Positions 23,190 to 34,420 of a stretch of DNA of 64,000 nucleotides are shown in pieces (position 1 is the first letter of the stretch; each line of letters starts with the position of its first letter). The translations under genes and the position numbers were made by a program. The stretch spans positions 9,409,493-9,473,492 of the forward strand of contig OU612071.1 in assembly GCA_914767715.1 (NCBI GenBank), given 5' to 3'. Source of the DNA: Membranipora membranacea (lineage: Eukaryota; Bryozoa; Gymnolaemata; Cheilostomatida; Membraniporidae). The notes beneath the pieces are model-generated. The model saw only the letters and a list, made by a program, of their open reading frames with translations, searched no databases and was not told the origin of the DNA.

Positions 23190-26135
23190 AACGGTATCCG
23201 GACATTTTCCCAACGTCATTTTCCCACCAAGCCATTTTCTCACATCCCTCTATCTCACCTAGCCATTTACCCACCAAGCCATATTCCCACCGAGCCATTT
23301 TCCCACCAGAACATTTCCCCACATATCCATTTTCCCACCAATAAGATTTCTCACTGATCGATTTGTTCACCGGGATGTTTTCCCACCGATCTGTTTTCCC
23401 ACCATAATATTTTCTCACTAAGCTGTTTTCCCACCTGGACGTTTTCTCACCAATCCATTTTTCCACATTGAAGTTTTCCACCAATCCATTTTTCCATCCG
23501 GACGTTTCCCCACATGCTTTTTTCCCACTATTGCTTATTTTCAAATGCACACTGGTAGCTTTTTGTTCCTTTTCCTTCTGCTCTTTTTCATGCATTAAAA
23601 ATGTTATTTAAAAGTAGTGTTAGAGTCTGGTCTGTTCCTATTTTATTCTAGAATCCTAAAGTCTATGACCGTTGGTGTTCAAAATTCTGGCAGAGGTTAT
23701 GATATGACTTAAACAGTTTTCTTATGATTTTTCAAAACTTGGCTCTTGCACAATTCCTTGTAATAACACATAGTTGTGTTCACCCAAGGAGTTAAAGACT
23801 CCTTGGTTCACCTAAGTGACTGTTGTCAGATTCATGGGGGCGCCTGTTTATAAACAGAAGATGCACACAAAATCTTGGAATGAACATCGGCTGGAACAAA
23901 CGTCGACGGTATTGAACTTACTGGAATGAACGTTGTCTAGTATGAAAGTAAAAAGTCCTGAAATGAATGTAGAAAGTGCTGGATTGAACGCCGACTACAT
24001 TAGTTGGTATTAAGAGTCAACAGGAGAGCAACTCCCTAAAATAATTGTGTTATAAAACCAGCATACGTCTTATGAACGTTAACTGTAACAATACTTGTCA
24101 CAATCAGGGTTTTGGTTTAAATTTATAATTTGTGATTATGCTAAGGTAATTCAATATAGCCATACCAAACCACATGTGCTGCGCATTTGTATTTATTTAT
24201 TATGTTTGGTACCGGTAACGGCAGCTGGTCTTGACAAGCTATGTTCGGTGGGGGAGGGTGAGAATTTCCTTGCATCACCCGCTGTAGCTCGATTCTACCT
24301 TTGCGGTAGCGTCCTTAAATGAGTAGGGGTGTAGACCCTGCTGTGTACATTTTAAGACAAAAAGGTTTTTTAAAAAATCAATTAAAAACCTCCGACAGTG
24401 ATAGGAAGTGACAGACGGCTAAAAACCTAGCACTTAGCACACTAGCACATATGACGTCATCGATTGGATTGCGACATGATTTTGGTATGTTTCCATACAT
24501 TGTATATAGGTGAAAGATAAAAGCGCATCTTTATGTTCTTGTCACGAACATAACAGATGTGATAACTTAACCACATTGGTGATACAAGTTAGCTATTTCA
24601 ATAAATGACAACTAGTGGACAGCGTGGAGGGAAAACAACGTGCACTGTCACAATTACCATTACAAAAAATGAATATTCACAGATAACAGTGAACCAAGGT
24701 GTAAACTACTATGATTCATTAGTTGCAATTGATTTCGTTAATGCTTGACCATCGCTTTGCTGATGAATATATGAAAGGGTCACTGTTTCTCTTTCAGTAT
24801 TTCATTACCATTTCCGTTTTTGCACTAAATTCCTGCTTGATTCTATCTAGCCATCAGATATTAAGTCCCTCATCATAAACAGATGTGAGTGCCTTTGTGA
24901 ATGATCATCATTGATTTACACAATTATTTTGGGGAGTTGCTCTTGCGTTGGTTCTATATACTAATGTAGTCTACGTTCAATCCAGCACCTTTTATGTTCA
25001 TTCCAGGGTTTTCGACTTTCATTCCAGCTAATTTCAATCCCGTCGGCGTTCATTCCAGCGGACTGTCATTCCAATCCGCTGCTCACACCAGCATATGATA
25101 TGATCAAATTCTAGGGTGCATGACCTGATATCCCGATTTGTATTTTTAACAGGAATTTGATCACAAATAAATTTTTTGTTTCGCCAATTCTTGTTTGGAA
25201 TTGGATGAAAATTTTTAAATTATTGGTTTCCCTTCTTTTTACAAGTGGAAACAACTCTAATGTTTCAAACTGTTGATATGGTAAAAGCAGTGAGGGTGGG
25301 ATATACCTCTCTCACCCTCCCTGGTAAAAGCAGGAAAGATCCCTGGTTAAAGCAAATAATTGTTGAGACTTTATTATCCTTCATTGACATCTCGGAAAGG
25401 ATCTTGTGCGTAAATATACTTAAAGTGGAAATTTCTTTACATTGTTTGGTGGTTGATTGATAAAAGCTTGTAAAACAGTAAAATAATCTTTACCGAAAGC
25501 CATGTGGCGGATAAGATATGATGTCAGCTTAATTTTGTAGAGTGATATGGCCAATAACCAAAATATGATAATCTCTTCAGCTTGGGCAATCATCAAATAT
25601 CTGAAAACTTTTGAGAATTGGCATAGGCGCCATTAATTTGTTTTGTTGAAGAAGAAGTTTATAACAAGGAGGCAATTTTGATTAACTCAACCACTTGGAC
25701 TAACTTGTGCAATAAAAAACTCAAATCAAAATCAACCCGTTACTTATAAAATCAACTCACATCTCCTTTTTAAAGCTATAACTTTCTCCAGTGTTGGTTG
25801 GATGTGAACATTGTTAACGTTTTTGTGAATGTGAACAGCTTAGCTTGCAAAAAGGCTGCGAAGGAAAAACTGAGCAGTGAAAAATTTGTGGGGTGGGAAA
25901 ACAGCACTGTGGTAAACTGTCCTGTTGGGAAAATTGTTTTGTGGGAAAATGTCCTGGTGGGAAAATAAGCTTGTTGAGCAAATGACTGGGTGGAAAAATG
26001 GATTGGTTGAAAAACATCCAGGTGGGAAACTAGATTGGTGGGAAAATGTGCAGATGGGAAAATGGCACAGTGGGAAATCAACCAGGTGGGATAATTGCCC
26101 GGTGGAAAAATGTCTAGGTGGGAAAATGGGGCGGA
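23190..26135. mobile_element. Large nested foldback-like structure in copy B intron 5
   Basis: Outer arms: 23190-23545 is a run of TTTTCCCACCAA-type units of about 20 bp, and 25865-26135 is the same minisatellite inverted (GGTGGGAAAATG). Inner arms: 23880-24050 (CTGGAATGAACG units, then GACTACATTAGT and GAGCAACTCCC) and 24925-25085 as its inverted copy. Hairpin arms built from minisatellites are typical of Foldback/Galileo elements. The 166-codon ORF on the minus strand (23095-23595) and the 107-codon ORF at 25925-26248 merely translate the repeats (WENGLVGKW-like). No transposase was seen. Confidence 0.65.
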
Positions 26136-26612
26136 TTCGAGGAAAACACATGATGGTCATGGTTAATATTGACTTTCATTATCACTATTTTGTATTCTCA
26201 AAGTCTATTGAACTTGTCAAACCCTACACTATTTGGCAGTTACCATGATTTGTGAGTTTCTCGGTTGGTTATTTGACATCTATTTATATGTCATGCTCTT
26301 GCATTGGTATTTTGAAATTATAATAATAAAAGTGAAAGAATGAAGATTATGATAGTAATATTTAAAATACTAATAATGATGGTGAAGGTGATTACAGTGA
26401 TTCAACCAATCACCAAAAGTAGTCGACTGTCGCAACCAACCCATATAATAACAATAATGCAATGTACAATTACAATAAACAATACAAATGCAACATGCTG
26501 AAAATACAAATGGTTTGGATAGTAGGATTATTTATGTATAGTCAATAACTAAATGATATAAGCAAATCCCTGCTAATACTATAATTCAACAAGTTATTAT
26601 TGTTTTGAACAG

Positions 26613-26876
26613 ATGAAATACTTCAAAATGTGACACAGCAAATAGTTGGCTTAGATAGTAATGTCAGCGCACTGCAGAGTCAGACAGCATCATCTGCAAC
26701 AAGGATGACATCACTGGAGCGCACAGTTAGTTCTGCAAGAAGCAGCATATCATCTCTTCAGAGTTCGGCTCGATCTGCAAGTAGCAGCATATCAGGTCTC
26801 CAGAGTTCAGCCAGATCTGCAAGTAGCAGACTATCATCTCTTACAAATAGAGTCAACATATTTTCCAGCTACCATA
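26613..26876 (+). CDS. Copy B exon 6: serine-rich coiled-coil stalk
   Basis: 264 bp, phase 1 at both ends. After sequons NVT and NVS it carries heptad-like repeats ISSLQSSARSASSS, a 14-residue (42-bp) unit present about twice plus a diverged copy. Hydrophobic residues at regular spacing predict a trimerising coil like that of class A scavenger receptors. The donor is A|GTGAGT. Confidence 0.85.
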
Positions 26877-27965
26877 GTGAGTATCTCTCTAATCTTACAT
26901 ATTCAGACTTATTTAACTCCTAGGGATTCCCTCTGTATTGTCCTGGACTCTCTTAGCTGCTAACATTCTGACCTGCACCCTCTATCTCCTGCAGGTATGC
27001 CCAAATCATTAATCTCATCCCAATTTTGCAATGATTGCTATTGCCTGTTGATGGTAACTTACCACACATTATATTATAAGAACAGGAATCAGGAAATAAA
27101 GCATTTGAAATGATCCTAAAAAAATGCATGAACTATTGTTGCAAGTCTGAAAATTGTTCCCGTTGAATTCTGTTTGACTGCAAGGCAACTCATTGAGGCT
27201 ACAATCCCTTGTCACCTAATTCGCACCCATTTTGCAAAAACTTACTGTTGAAATCAGGAAGTGAAAACAATGAACTAATATTGAATCATTCCATTACATA
27301 ACATTGGTTTCATTCCCTCATTATGACAATCAGAATTATGCAAATACATTTTGTGAGATTTGTATAGAGTAAGTTGAAAGCCTCATCTTTTTAAGAGTTA
27401 TTGATGGTGGTAAGAGTTCTCCTTTTCAGGGTATAACTCCCATACCCTGCACTATGATGTCCCTCAACAATGTTTGTGATTGGCTGATGGCACCTACAAT
27501 TGGCTAGCTTGAATATATTAAATTATACTTAAAGCTCCTGGTTATGGTAGCGCAGTTGGTTTAACACAGAGTTACTGTCGCTAATCATCCACTCAGGGAC
27601 AATATTACCATACAATTTATGCAATACCATACATATTTATTATGAGATCTAATGGTAAACAAGAAAACAAAATTGAAGATGGAGAGGATGACTGGATTAT
27701 CAAATACTATTACAAACACCAGTTAAAACATTTTTACATCTGACAAAACATGTTGACGGTAATCAAATATTTGGTCAGCGATGTTAAAATGATGATGATA
27801 ATAAAATAATTGATGTCGTGTATCAAGCTGCTTGCCTTTCATACAGCATTGATGTGACAGAAATGGTTCACCCTAAAACATATTTTGAAGTATTGCTGAA
27901 CCTCTAAAAACACCAATATCACACATTGGCAAATACAACTATAGACCTTCATTTCTTTATTTCAG

Positions 27966-28115
27966 TTATTTATATGCGCTTGGTTGGTGGCTCTTCTACC
28001 AGTGGCAGAGTCGAGGTACGGCTCTCTCCCCACCATCCGTGGGGCACAGTGTGTGATGATGGGATGATAATGATGCTTCGGTTTTCTGTAGAGGATTAAA
28101 AAACGGATACAGAGG
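27966..28115 (+). pseudogene. Copy B exon 7: SRCR domain part 1, 4-base loss
   Basis: Starts MRLVGGSSTSGRVEVRL and reaches WGTVCDDG at 28061-28063. The next bases fit the family (DDNDASVFCRGLKNGYRG) only after a shift equivalent to four missing bases. The family normally has a Trp here, and an ancestral TGGG-TGGG direct repeat losing one unit explains the change. Unshifted reading stops at 28097-28099. Splice sites are intact (TTTCAG, GTAGTA) and the downstream phase agrees with the shifted frame. Confidence 0.85.
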
Positions 28116-28697
28116 GTAGTATTTGACAGTCAGCATCCATTGTATTTGTGAAAGCCCCTGACTTTCACTTCATTTTCACTTGAATTCAGCAAGTATTGAA
28201 ACAATTGTGTTTATCCCGAGTGAGATTTGAACATTTCAAGCCTGAATTCCAGCTCACAGCAGACATACTCGTAACACACCAATACAAGCATATTATAATA
28301 TGTATAAATTCCCTTGGTTAGAATAAAACTTCTCTCTGGTTACCAAAAAGACATTAATTTATGTCGAAGTGCGATAAAATATGAAAAAGCAGAAATTCAA
28401 AATTAAGAGAAATATAATTTAACCTTGTCACGGCTTCATCAGCTAAGGTCTATTCAGCCATACAATACTAAAAGTGTTAAGATTTGGGAATCTCTGAGAA
28501 GTGAGTAAGTAAGAAGAAAGCAGTTCATTCAACTTTTTCATCATTAATCCCGTCCAGACCTTGGCAGTTGAAATAACTATGTGTTTCATTCATGATCATC
28601 AATTTCCTGTGAAAAAGTTGTTGTGTCACAGCATGCCGATGGTTTTAACCTTGAATGGAATACCTTTTCAATGATTTCACTTTGTAATGCATTTTAG

Positions 28698-28808
28698 GGG
28701 ATATGCTCGTAACGGAGCTTATTATGGACAAGGCAGTGGTGAGATTATGCTTGATGAGGTAGCTTGCACTGGCTCTGAAACAAGCTTCTTTGACTGTCCA
28801 CACTCAAC
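28698..28808 (+). CDS. Copy B exon 8: SRCR domain part 2
   Basis: 111 bp, phase 2 to 2. Encodes GYARNGAYYGQGSGEIMLDE, then VACTGSETSFFDCPHST, the conserved middle of an SRCR domain with two of its six cysteines. Out of frame with exon 7 as sequenced. Donor GTAGGT overlaps an alternative GTAGAA four bases on. Confidence 0.8.
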
Positions 28809-29125
28809 GTAGGTAGAATAATGAAGTATACAATACAGCACAACATGAATTAAAGCATCCAGCAGCGCTTAATGCTCTTACTCATGTCAGAAGATGTAAA
28901 ATTTGTCATATAACTGAACATTGCGTAGATTTGAACGCTAAAACAATCGGCACAGTCTTCCCTATATTAAATGATTCTTTCATACCTACTGGAAAATATT
29001 GGTAAAACATTGATAATTGAAAATTGATAGTTGAAAATTGATGATTGATAATGGATTATGGATTATCGGTAAATGATAAACCTAAAGAATACACTTTGAT
29101 TGTATATTATTTTACTTTTTTCCAG

Positions 29126-29183
29126 GTGGGGTAGAGATGATTGTTCCCATAGTGAAGATGCAGGAGCTGCATGTTATACCTGA
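29126..29183 (+). CDS. Copy B exon 9: SRCR domain part 3 and stop
   Basis: 58 coding bases after acceptor TTCCAG: WGRDDCSHSEDAGAACYT then TGA. It is the same length as the last exon of copy C and contains the last two cysteines. A candidate poly-A signal AATAAA lies near 29569. Confidence 0.8.
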
Positions 29184-29737
29184 AATGTACAGCAAGATCA
29201 AAGGATCATTCTGTGCCACATATTCGTATTCCTTTTTTTTTGCAATTATGTGGAGTATATATTGTCACTGCAAATGAGAAACATTTATGTACTTGTTAGT
29301 ATTGCGAACCATTGTTATGACAGTTAGAAAAAGTTGTAATAACATTGAGTCAAAACTCTACTCTTACTTCAACCTGCCAAACACTTGGCATCTCATGGTT
29401 TCATATGTAGTTATATCACATAAAGGATGAAAATATACTTTTGTTGATTGAAATGGAAAAGTAATTGGCAATGATGACAAGATGAGAAAACTTTTTTCTA
29501 TGAATTATTTCAATGGCATATGGACACAGGTCGTGTGCAAAATCATTATATCAAATATATTGTCACTAAATAAATCATTTCACCAAATGCAAATGCATTT
29601 AATATTTGTAAAGAATAGGTGTCATCATTCGTACTGGTTCCAGAACAAATGGGTAGTTGTGATCTCATATGCGAAACAAAGTTGACTTATGACTAGGCTT
29701 AAATTTTGGTTATATAAAAATATCTTATTTTAGGATA

Positions 29738-30236
29738 TGAGTAGTTTAAGCAGTCAAACGGTGGCAGGATGCTGGTGAATGCATTTCATTATCAACCACT
29801 TTCTCCCCTCTGGTTAAGTACTTACCCCAAGAATGTGGGAGGAATGGCCAAGAATTAAAGGAGACAACTCCAAATATTTCGTAAAATTTAGATGGAGCTA
29901 GATAAAAAGACTGGTCATACAAGAGAAAAAGGTTCTGAGCAAGTTAATGGACAGTTATGTATAGGCAATCGAAACATATTGTTTCATATCCACCATGCCA
30001 ATATACTGAGAATTATTTAAAAATTTAGGTAAGGTTGAGGAATTGTGATTTACTACAGTGTACTGTTTTTTGGCAGGTGCTGTGTAGCCAGCAAGTTATT
30101 AGTTGTCTTACCACAAAGAAGGTGGCCGTTACTCCAGCACTTTATCGGTATGTTCTTAAACGAAGAGAGAAAGTGGTTGATAATGAAATGCATCTACCAG
30201 CATCCTGCCACCGTTTTGGCGCCTTAACTAGGATAT
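29738..30236. mobile_element. Inverted-repeat element (MITE), about 0.5 kb
   Basis: CGGTGGCAGGATGCTGGT and the following CATTTCATTATCAACCACTT at 29759-29805 recur inverted at about 30170-30225. Tips TAGTTTAAG and CTTAACTA are roughly inverted too. No ORF of its own and the target duplication is not clear. Confidence 0.6.
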
Positions 30237-30526
30237 GAGCTGTGTCTGTGAGTCAGGAACACAGAGTTACTATATTCTCCAGAGTGGACAACACAGTACT
30301 AAAAAAGTCCCAATCAATTATTATGTTAATCGATGACAAAACGAAATATGTTTATGTAAATGTTTATGTTTAACCTCATTATTTTATGGCCCAGAGGCTG
30401 ATGTCAAACAATACTGTCAGAATAAATAACAATTAAAGACGATGATTATAAAACAAACATAACATAAACATAACACAAACATACATTTTGTGTGGAAGTT
30501 GTCGAAATAAACATATCATACTTCAG

Positions 30527-32805
30527 GTGTCCCTCCCTCAACAAGACAGTATCATTGACAAGAGAGAGGTCATATCCGCATCAGAGACATCAGATCTAAA
30601 ATCCCTTTCTGATGAACCGGTCCAGTATCAGGTCGGGAATTCTGCTCTCAGGCGTAAAATCACTGACCAAGGCAAAGAAACCAGACAGGAGCGGGGAGAT
30701 CTTCGCATGAGTGTCCGCAAAGAGCTAGGCGTAATCGATCAGCAAATTGACAGAATTAACAAGACAATCTCATCGCTTAAATGAAATCTTGCTGGTAAGT
30801 GGGGTGAGCATATATTGCTCTTACTTTTCAACTGAATTAATCTTTTTTGGCGGTCAAGATACAACAATACATTAACAATATTAAGATCAAACTGATTTTT
30901 ATCTGTCATGAGATTTTGTCCTTTGAGTGACGCACATAGGTTTGAAGTTTAGCAGTGTTTGGATTTTAGTACATCACTCCACCAAACTGTGATTGTGTGA
31001 GAAAGAATAATCACGCAATGCGCTTTTGATACCCGTTATTATATTATAAAGTCTTTGACAGATATTCTAATGATGTAAGTTGATGTACAGCATCTGTTGA
31101 ATTCCTTGTTTCTCTTCATTATCAAGACGTCTCCTGTGCTAGTGGATATAAACTCAACCCGTACAGAGGGACTTGCGTCCGGTTTGTCAGAACTTCGCTG
31201 ACATGGTTTGATGCTCGAGCAACTTGTGAGAAAGCTGGTGAATTCCTGGCATCGTTTGATACTGTGGAGTCTGCAGCCTGGTACAGACACCAACAACTAA
31301 CTGCAGGTAACACTCAAATATCAGAGAGCGGTAGAAGGTTTGTAAAGCGAAACTTTCTGTTATAATCGAAGTTGTCCCCTCTAACAGTTTTATGCTTGCA
31401 GACAATCAAACCAAGAAACTTGAAATAAAAACCATCCCTATGAAGGAAAAACTTATCCTTCTCTGTCTCTGCTTCAAACACAGACAAGACCATTCATTTA
31501 GATGCATGAGGTCTTGAGTTCCCGCCATTTAGTAAAAATGACTCACTGATAAATGCCTGTACATCACCACCTTATATCACCCCTTGAAGGTTGAGCAGAC
31601 AGCTCATGGATACATTTTACTAGCGCCGGGTTGACTCTTAAGCTAACATAGTTATCAAGTTCTCCTGTTAATTTCTCTTCTGTGCATCACCACCTTATAT
31701 CACCCCTTGAAGGTTGAGCAGACAGCTCATGGATACATTTTACTAGCGCCGGGTTGACTCTTAAGCTAACATAGTTATCAAGTTCTCCTGTTAATCTCTC
31801 TTCTGTGCATCACCACCTTATATCACCCCTTGAAGGTTGAGCAGGCAGCTCATGGATACATTTTACTAGCGCCGGGTTGACTCTTAAGCTAACATAGTTA
31901 TCAAGTTCTCCTGTTAATTTCTCTTCTGTGCATCACCACCTTATATCACCCCTTGAAGGTTGAGCAGGCAGCTCATGGATACATTTTACTAGCGCCGGGT
32001 TGACTCTTAAGCTAACATAGTTATCAAGTTCTCCTGTTAATTTCTCTTCTGTGCATCACCACCTTATATCACCCCTTGAAGGTTGAGCAGGCAGCTCATG
32101 GATACATTTTACTAGCGCCGGGTTGACTCTTAAGCTAACATAGTTATCAAGTTCTCCTGTTAATTTCTCTTCTGTGCATCACCACCTTATATCACCCCTT
32201 GAAGGTTGAGCAGGCAGCTCATGGATACATTTTACTAGCGCCGGGTTGACTCTTAAGCTAACATAGTTATCAAGTTCTCCTGTTAATTTCTCTTCTGTGC
32301 ATCACCACCTTATATCACCCCTTGAAGGTTGAGCAGGCAGCTCATGGATACATTTTACTAGCGCCGGGTTGACTCTTAAGTTAACATAGTTATCAAGTTC
32401 TCCTGTTAATTTCTCTTCTGTGCATCACCACCTTATATCACCCCTTGAAGGTTGAGCAGGCAGCTCATGGATACATTTTACTAGCGCCGGATTGACTCTT
32501 TAGCTAATATAGTTATCAAGTTCTCCTGTTAATGTCTCTTCTGTGCATTACCACTTGATACATGCCTTTTTGTAGGTTGGGCAGGCAGCGCATGGATAGC
32601 AGGTCGCAGACTGGCTAACAGCAATGAGTACAGATGGTATGGAATCAATACAGGTCCTGTGTCAATCGCTTATTGGGGTGAAGGTGATCCAAATGGTGAT
32701 GGTCTATGTATAGGAACATTTGAGCCTCTGCATTATCACTGGGATGATTGTCCCTGCTCTCATAAAAGATATTTCCTCTGTGAGCAAAATTTTGTCAAGA
32801 GCTAG
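30527..32805 (+). CDS. C-type lectin gene: neck exon plus two CTLD exons (partial, in-frame stop in neck)
   Basis: Neck exon 30527-30794, CTLD exon 1 at 31127-31306, CTLD exon 2 at 32576-32805. The neck is charged and helix-favouring (RRKITDQGKETRQERGDLRM). The CTLD has ASGYKLNPYRGTCVRF, LTWFDARATCEKAGEFLA, WIAGRRL, YWGEGDPNGDGLCIG and WDDCPC...YFLCE, with the extra N-terminal cysteine of long-form CTLDs. DPN and WDD replace the EPN and WND calcium-site motifs, so calcium binding is possible but uncertain. Splice phases agree (1 and 1), but a TGA at 30782-30784 lies in frame 10 bases before the neck donor. No upstream start or membrane exon was found; the gene could begin further upstream or borrow exons of copy B. 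A poly-A signal lies near 32845. Confidence 0.75.
31127..31306 (+). CDS. CTLD exon 1
   Basis: 180 bp, acceptor ATCAAG, donor GTAACA, phase 1 to 1. Three cysteines (SCASG, TCVRF, TCEKA) and the WFDAR helix typical of the first half of a C-type lectin fold. No internal stop. Confidence 0.85.
31558..32545. repeat. Minisatellite, 8 copies of a 123-bp unit, inside the CTLD intron
   Basis: Units begin CATCACCACCTTATATCACC and repeat about every 123 bp, with GTTGAGCA(G)GCAGCTC at about 31590, 31713, 31836, 31959, 32082, 32205, 32328 and 32450. The array then runs into the genuine CTLD exon 2, whose first bases GTTGGGCAGGCAGCGC are the same motif. The unit therefore contains a copy of the intron-exon junction and about the first 60 bases of exon 2. 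In the exon frame each unit reads TGA at the second codon, so the copies are not usable exons. Units are near-identical. Confidence 0.92.
32576..32805 (+). CDS. CTLD exon 2
   Basis: 230 bp, acceptor TTGTAG, ending EQNFVKS-TAG. Holds the calcium-site region and four cysteines (LCIG, DDCPC, FLCE). The start is fixed by phase and by CTLD similarity (GWAGSAWIAGRRL). The 123-bp array immediately upstream derives from its 5' end. Confidence 0.88.
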
Positions 32806-33019
32806 AATAGTGTAATAATATAATGCACTCAAAATTATAGCAAATAAAAATCATCGCAATATAAATGAACCTTACTGATTAATCTGATACAGATGTCTTA
32901 ACCGAGGTCAGGGTTGTCTAGCAGGATCATTTGATGTAGTTCAACCATTGAGGGCTTGAGATGGAGACACTTAAAGTTAACTCCGTCTCCTCTTGCTATG
33001 ATCACTATCCATCCATCTA

Positions 33020-33165
33020 TCCATCGCTTACTGGGGTGACGGTGAACTAAACAACAGTGATGGCCTGTGTATTGGAACATTGGAGCCCACACATTATTAC
33101 TAGGATGATTACCAATGCAGTCACAAGAGATTCTTCAGCTGTGAACAGAATTCTGTTTATAGCAA
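33020..33165 (+). pseudogene. Decayed second copy of CTLD exon 2
   Basis: Reads YWGDGELNNSDGLCIG and, after a TAG at the Trp of the WDD motif, DDYQCSHKRFFSCEQNSVYS. It parallels the 3' half of 32576-32805 and its 3' UTR. The 5' half is not recognisable. A partial tandem duplication that has lost function. Confidence 0.8.
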
Positions 33166-34019
33166 AAAATATTTGGTTTAAAAATGTTATGGAAAAAAAA
33201 CCATCGCAGCGTAAACAAAACTTTCTGATCAAACTGATTTCTGATTTGGCCTGTAGGATCATGCATGCTTGTTTTGTAGTTCTGTTCCTGGGGGTTAAGG
33301 GTTAAGAGGAAGGCACATGATGGTCCTGGGAATTAATAAGGACAATTTTAAATTCTACTATTCATTGTCTCATCAAGTAGTTGAGAAAGTTTCATATTGA
33401 TATTCATTTGGTATCAAGATTGTAAGTCAACGTTTAACTCCAGTGACAGGTATTCAATTGGATGGTTACAAGGAAATAATACATAAACACAAAGAACACA
33501 CAATGAAATTTTCCTATGCTGCGAAAATTCCACACATCAGGGCTCCCGCATCACACTTATAACTTTTGGCACTGGGTCCTCTCTTCATGCTAACACCGTA
33601 TTCACTCACCATACCACGATCAACATCCTGCCCTGCAGCAATTGATGATTCATTAGTTTCGTTCTGAGGGAGGTTCTCCAAACTTGCCAAAATAACTGTC
33701 TGATCACTTCTCACTCATTGATTGGCATATGTACATTGCTGTGTGAGGGATGTAAGGAACAGATCCACCGCAAAGCGAAGACCGAGGAAAAATATTCTTG
33801 AGCAATGATTTTTTTTATACAGAATCCCTCATTATATATTTATAATTGAAAATCACCCTGGGCTGTTGTTGCATATCCGGCTACCCTTTTTATCGAAGAG
33901 CTGCAGAGGGGGTTCTTTCTAATGTGTTGTGGGTGTGCAGACACACAGTGGACCTCCGGTATTTATAGTCCAGTTCGCAAGGACTTGGCTGGATGAATGG
34001 TGTGCCAGTTCCAAATCAG
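33166..34019. other. Non-coding after the lectin locus
   Basis: No exon or repeat with internal support seen. ORFs of up to 82 codons here have no recognisable similarity. Confidence 0.35.
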
Positions 34020-34025
34020 AAATAA

Positions 34026-34104
34026 CTGCAGGCGCCGGGAATCGATCCTGGACCTCAAAGATCCAAAGCCCGCACCTTTAACCATTAGACCACTCCTGAA
34101 TTCT
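34026..34104 (-). repeat. tRNA-derived SINE head
   Basis: Minus strand: GGAGTGGTCTAATGGTTAAAGG (A box region) and CCAGGATCGATTCCCGG (B box region), ending CGCCTGCA. Spacing fits a tRNA. The lack of acceptor pairing argues for a SINE. Confidence 0.6.
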
Positions 34105-34420
34105 CGCCTTCCATACCTGCATGACCCTTTGCTCCCTCTGACCTCTGACCCTTTGCTGTCATGTGACCTGAGCTGACTCCGACCACCTTTCTCTCCGCCC
34201 AGATAGATTTCCTGTCTCCTTCCTCCAACTGGACTTTTCTCTGCCACTGTAGCCTAAGCACATGTTCACCTTTGACCTAGCCAAACCACAGTCTCCTTAC
34301 AAACTTATTACTGTCGCCTCTTTTCTCTGAAGTTGCGACGACTTAAGCGACTCCTTCCCCTTATTGATATCCAGCTAGGCCACTTCCTGATTGACATTAA
34401 TCACCTTTCACTCAACTCAC

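Larger units (their letters stand above)
17184..29183 (+). pseudogene. Copy B: SRCR type II membrane receptor (class A scavenger receptor-like), frame broken
   Basis: Nine exons fit in phase: 17184-17346, 19268-19468, 21169-21260, 21446-21551, 22831-22920, 26613-26876, 27966-28115, 28698-28808, 29126-29183. Domains in order: 54-residue cytoplasmic tail, one membrane span, a long stalk with sequons (NTT, NIT, NVS, NVT) and coil, then a six-cysteine SRCR domain ending ACYT-stop. The plan matches class A scavenger receptors such as MSR1 or MARCO but without a collagen segment. Exon seven has lost four bases, giving a stop at 28097-28099, so the reading as written ends after 349 residues, inside the SRCR domain. 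Everything else looks intact, so this is either a recent null, an allele, or a sequence error. Start chosen because it opens the only exon in phase with the membrane exon. Confidence 0.8.

Noticed and set aside
27966-28126. Alternative reading in which the copy B SRCR exon is intact through a different splice site
   Set aside because: The in-frame stop and the shifted family match lie in the middle of the exon, and no internal GT-AG pair removes the break.
30035-30238. Two overlapping 60-67 codon ORFs
   Set aside because: They lie in the right arm of an inverted-repeat element and have no similarity to known proteins.
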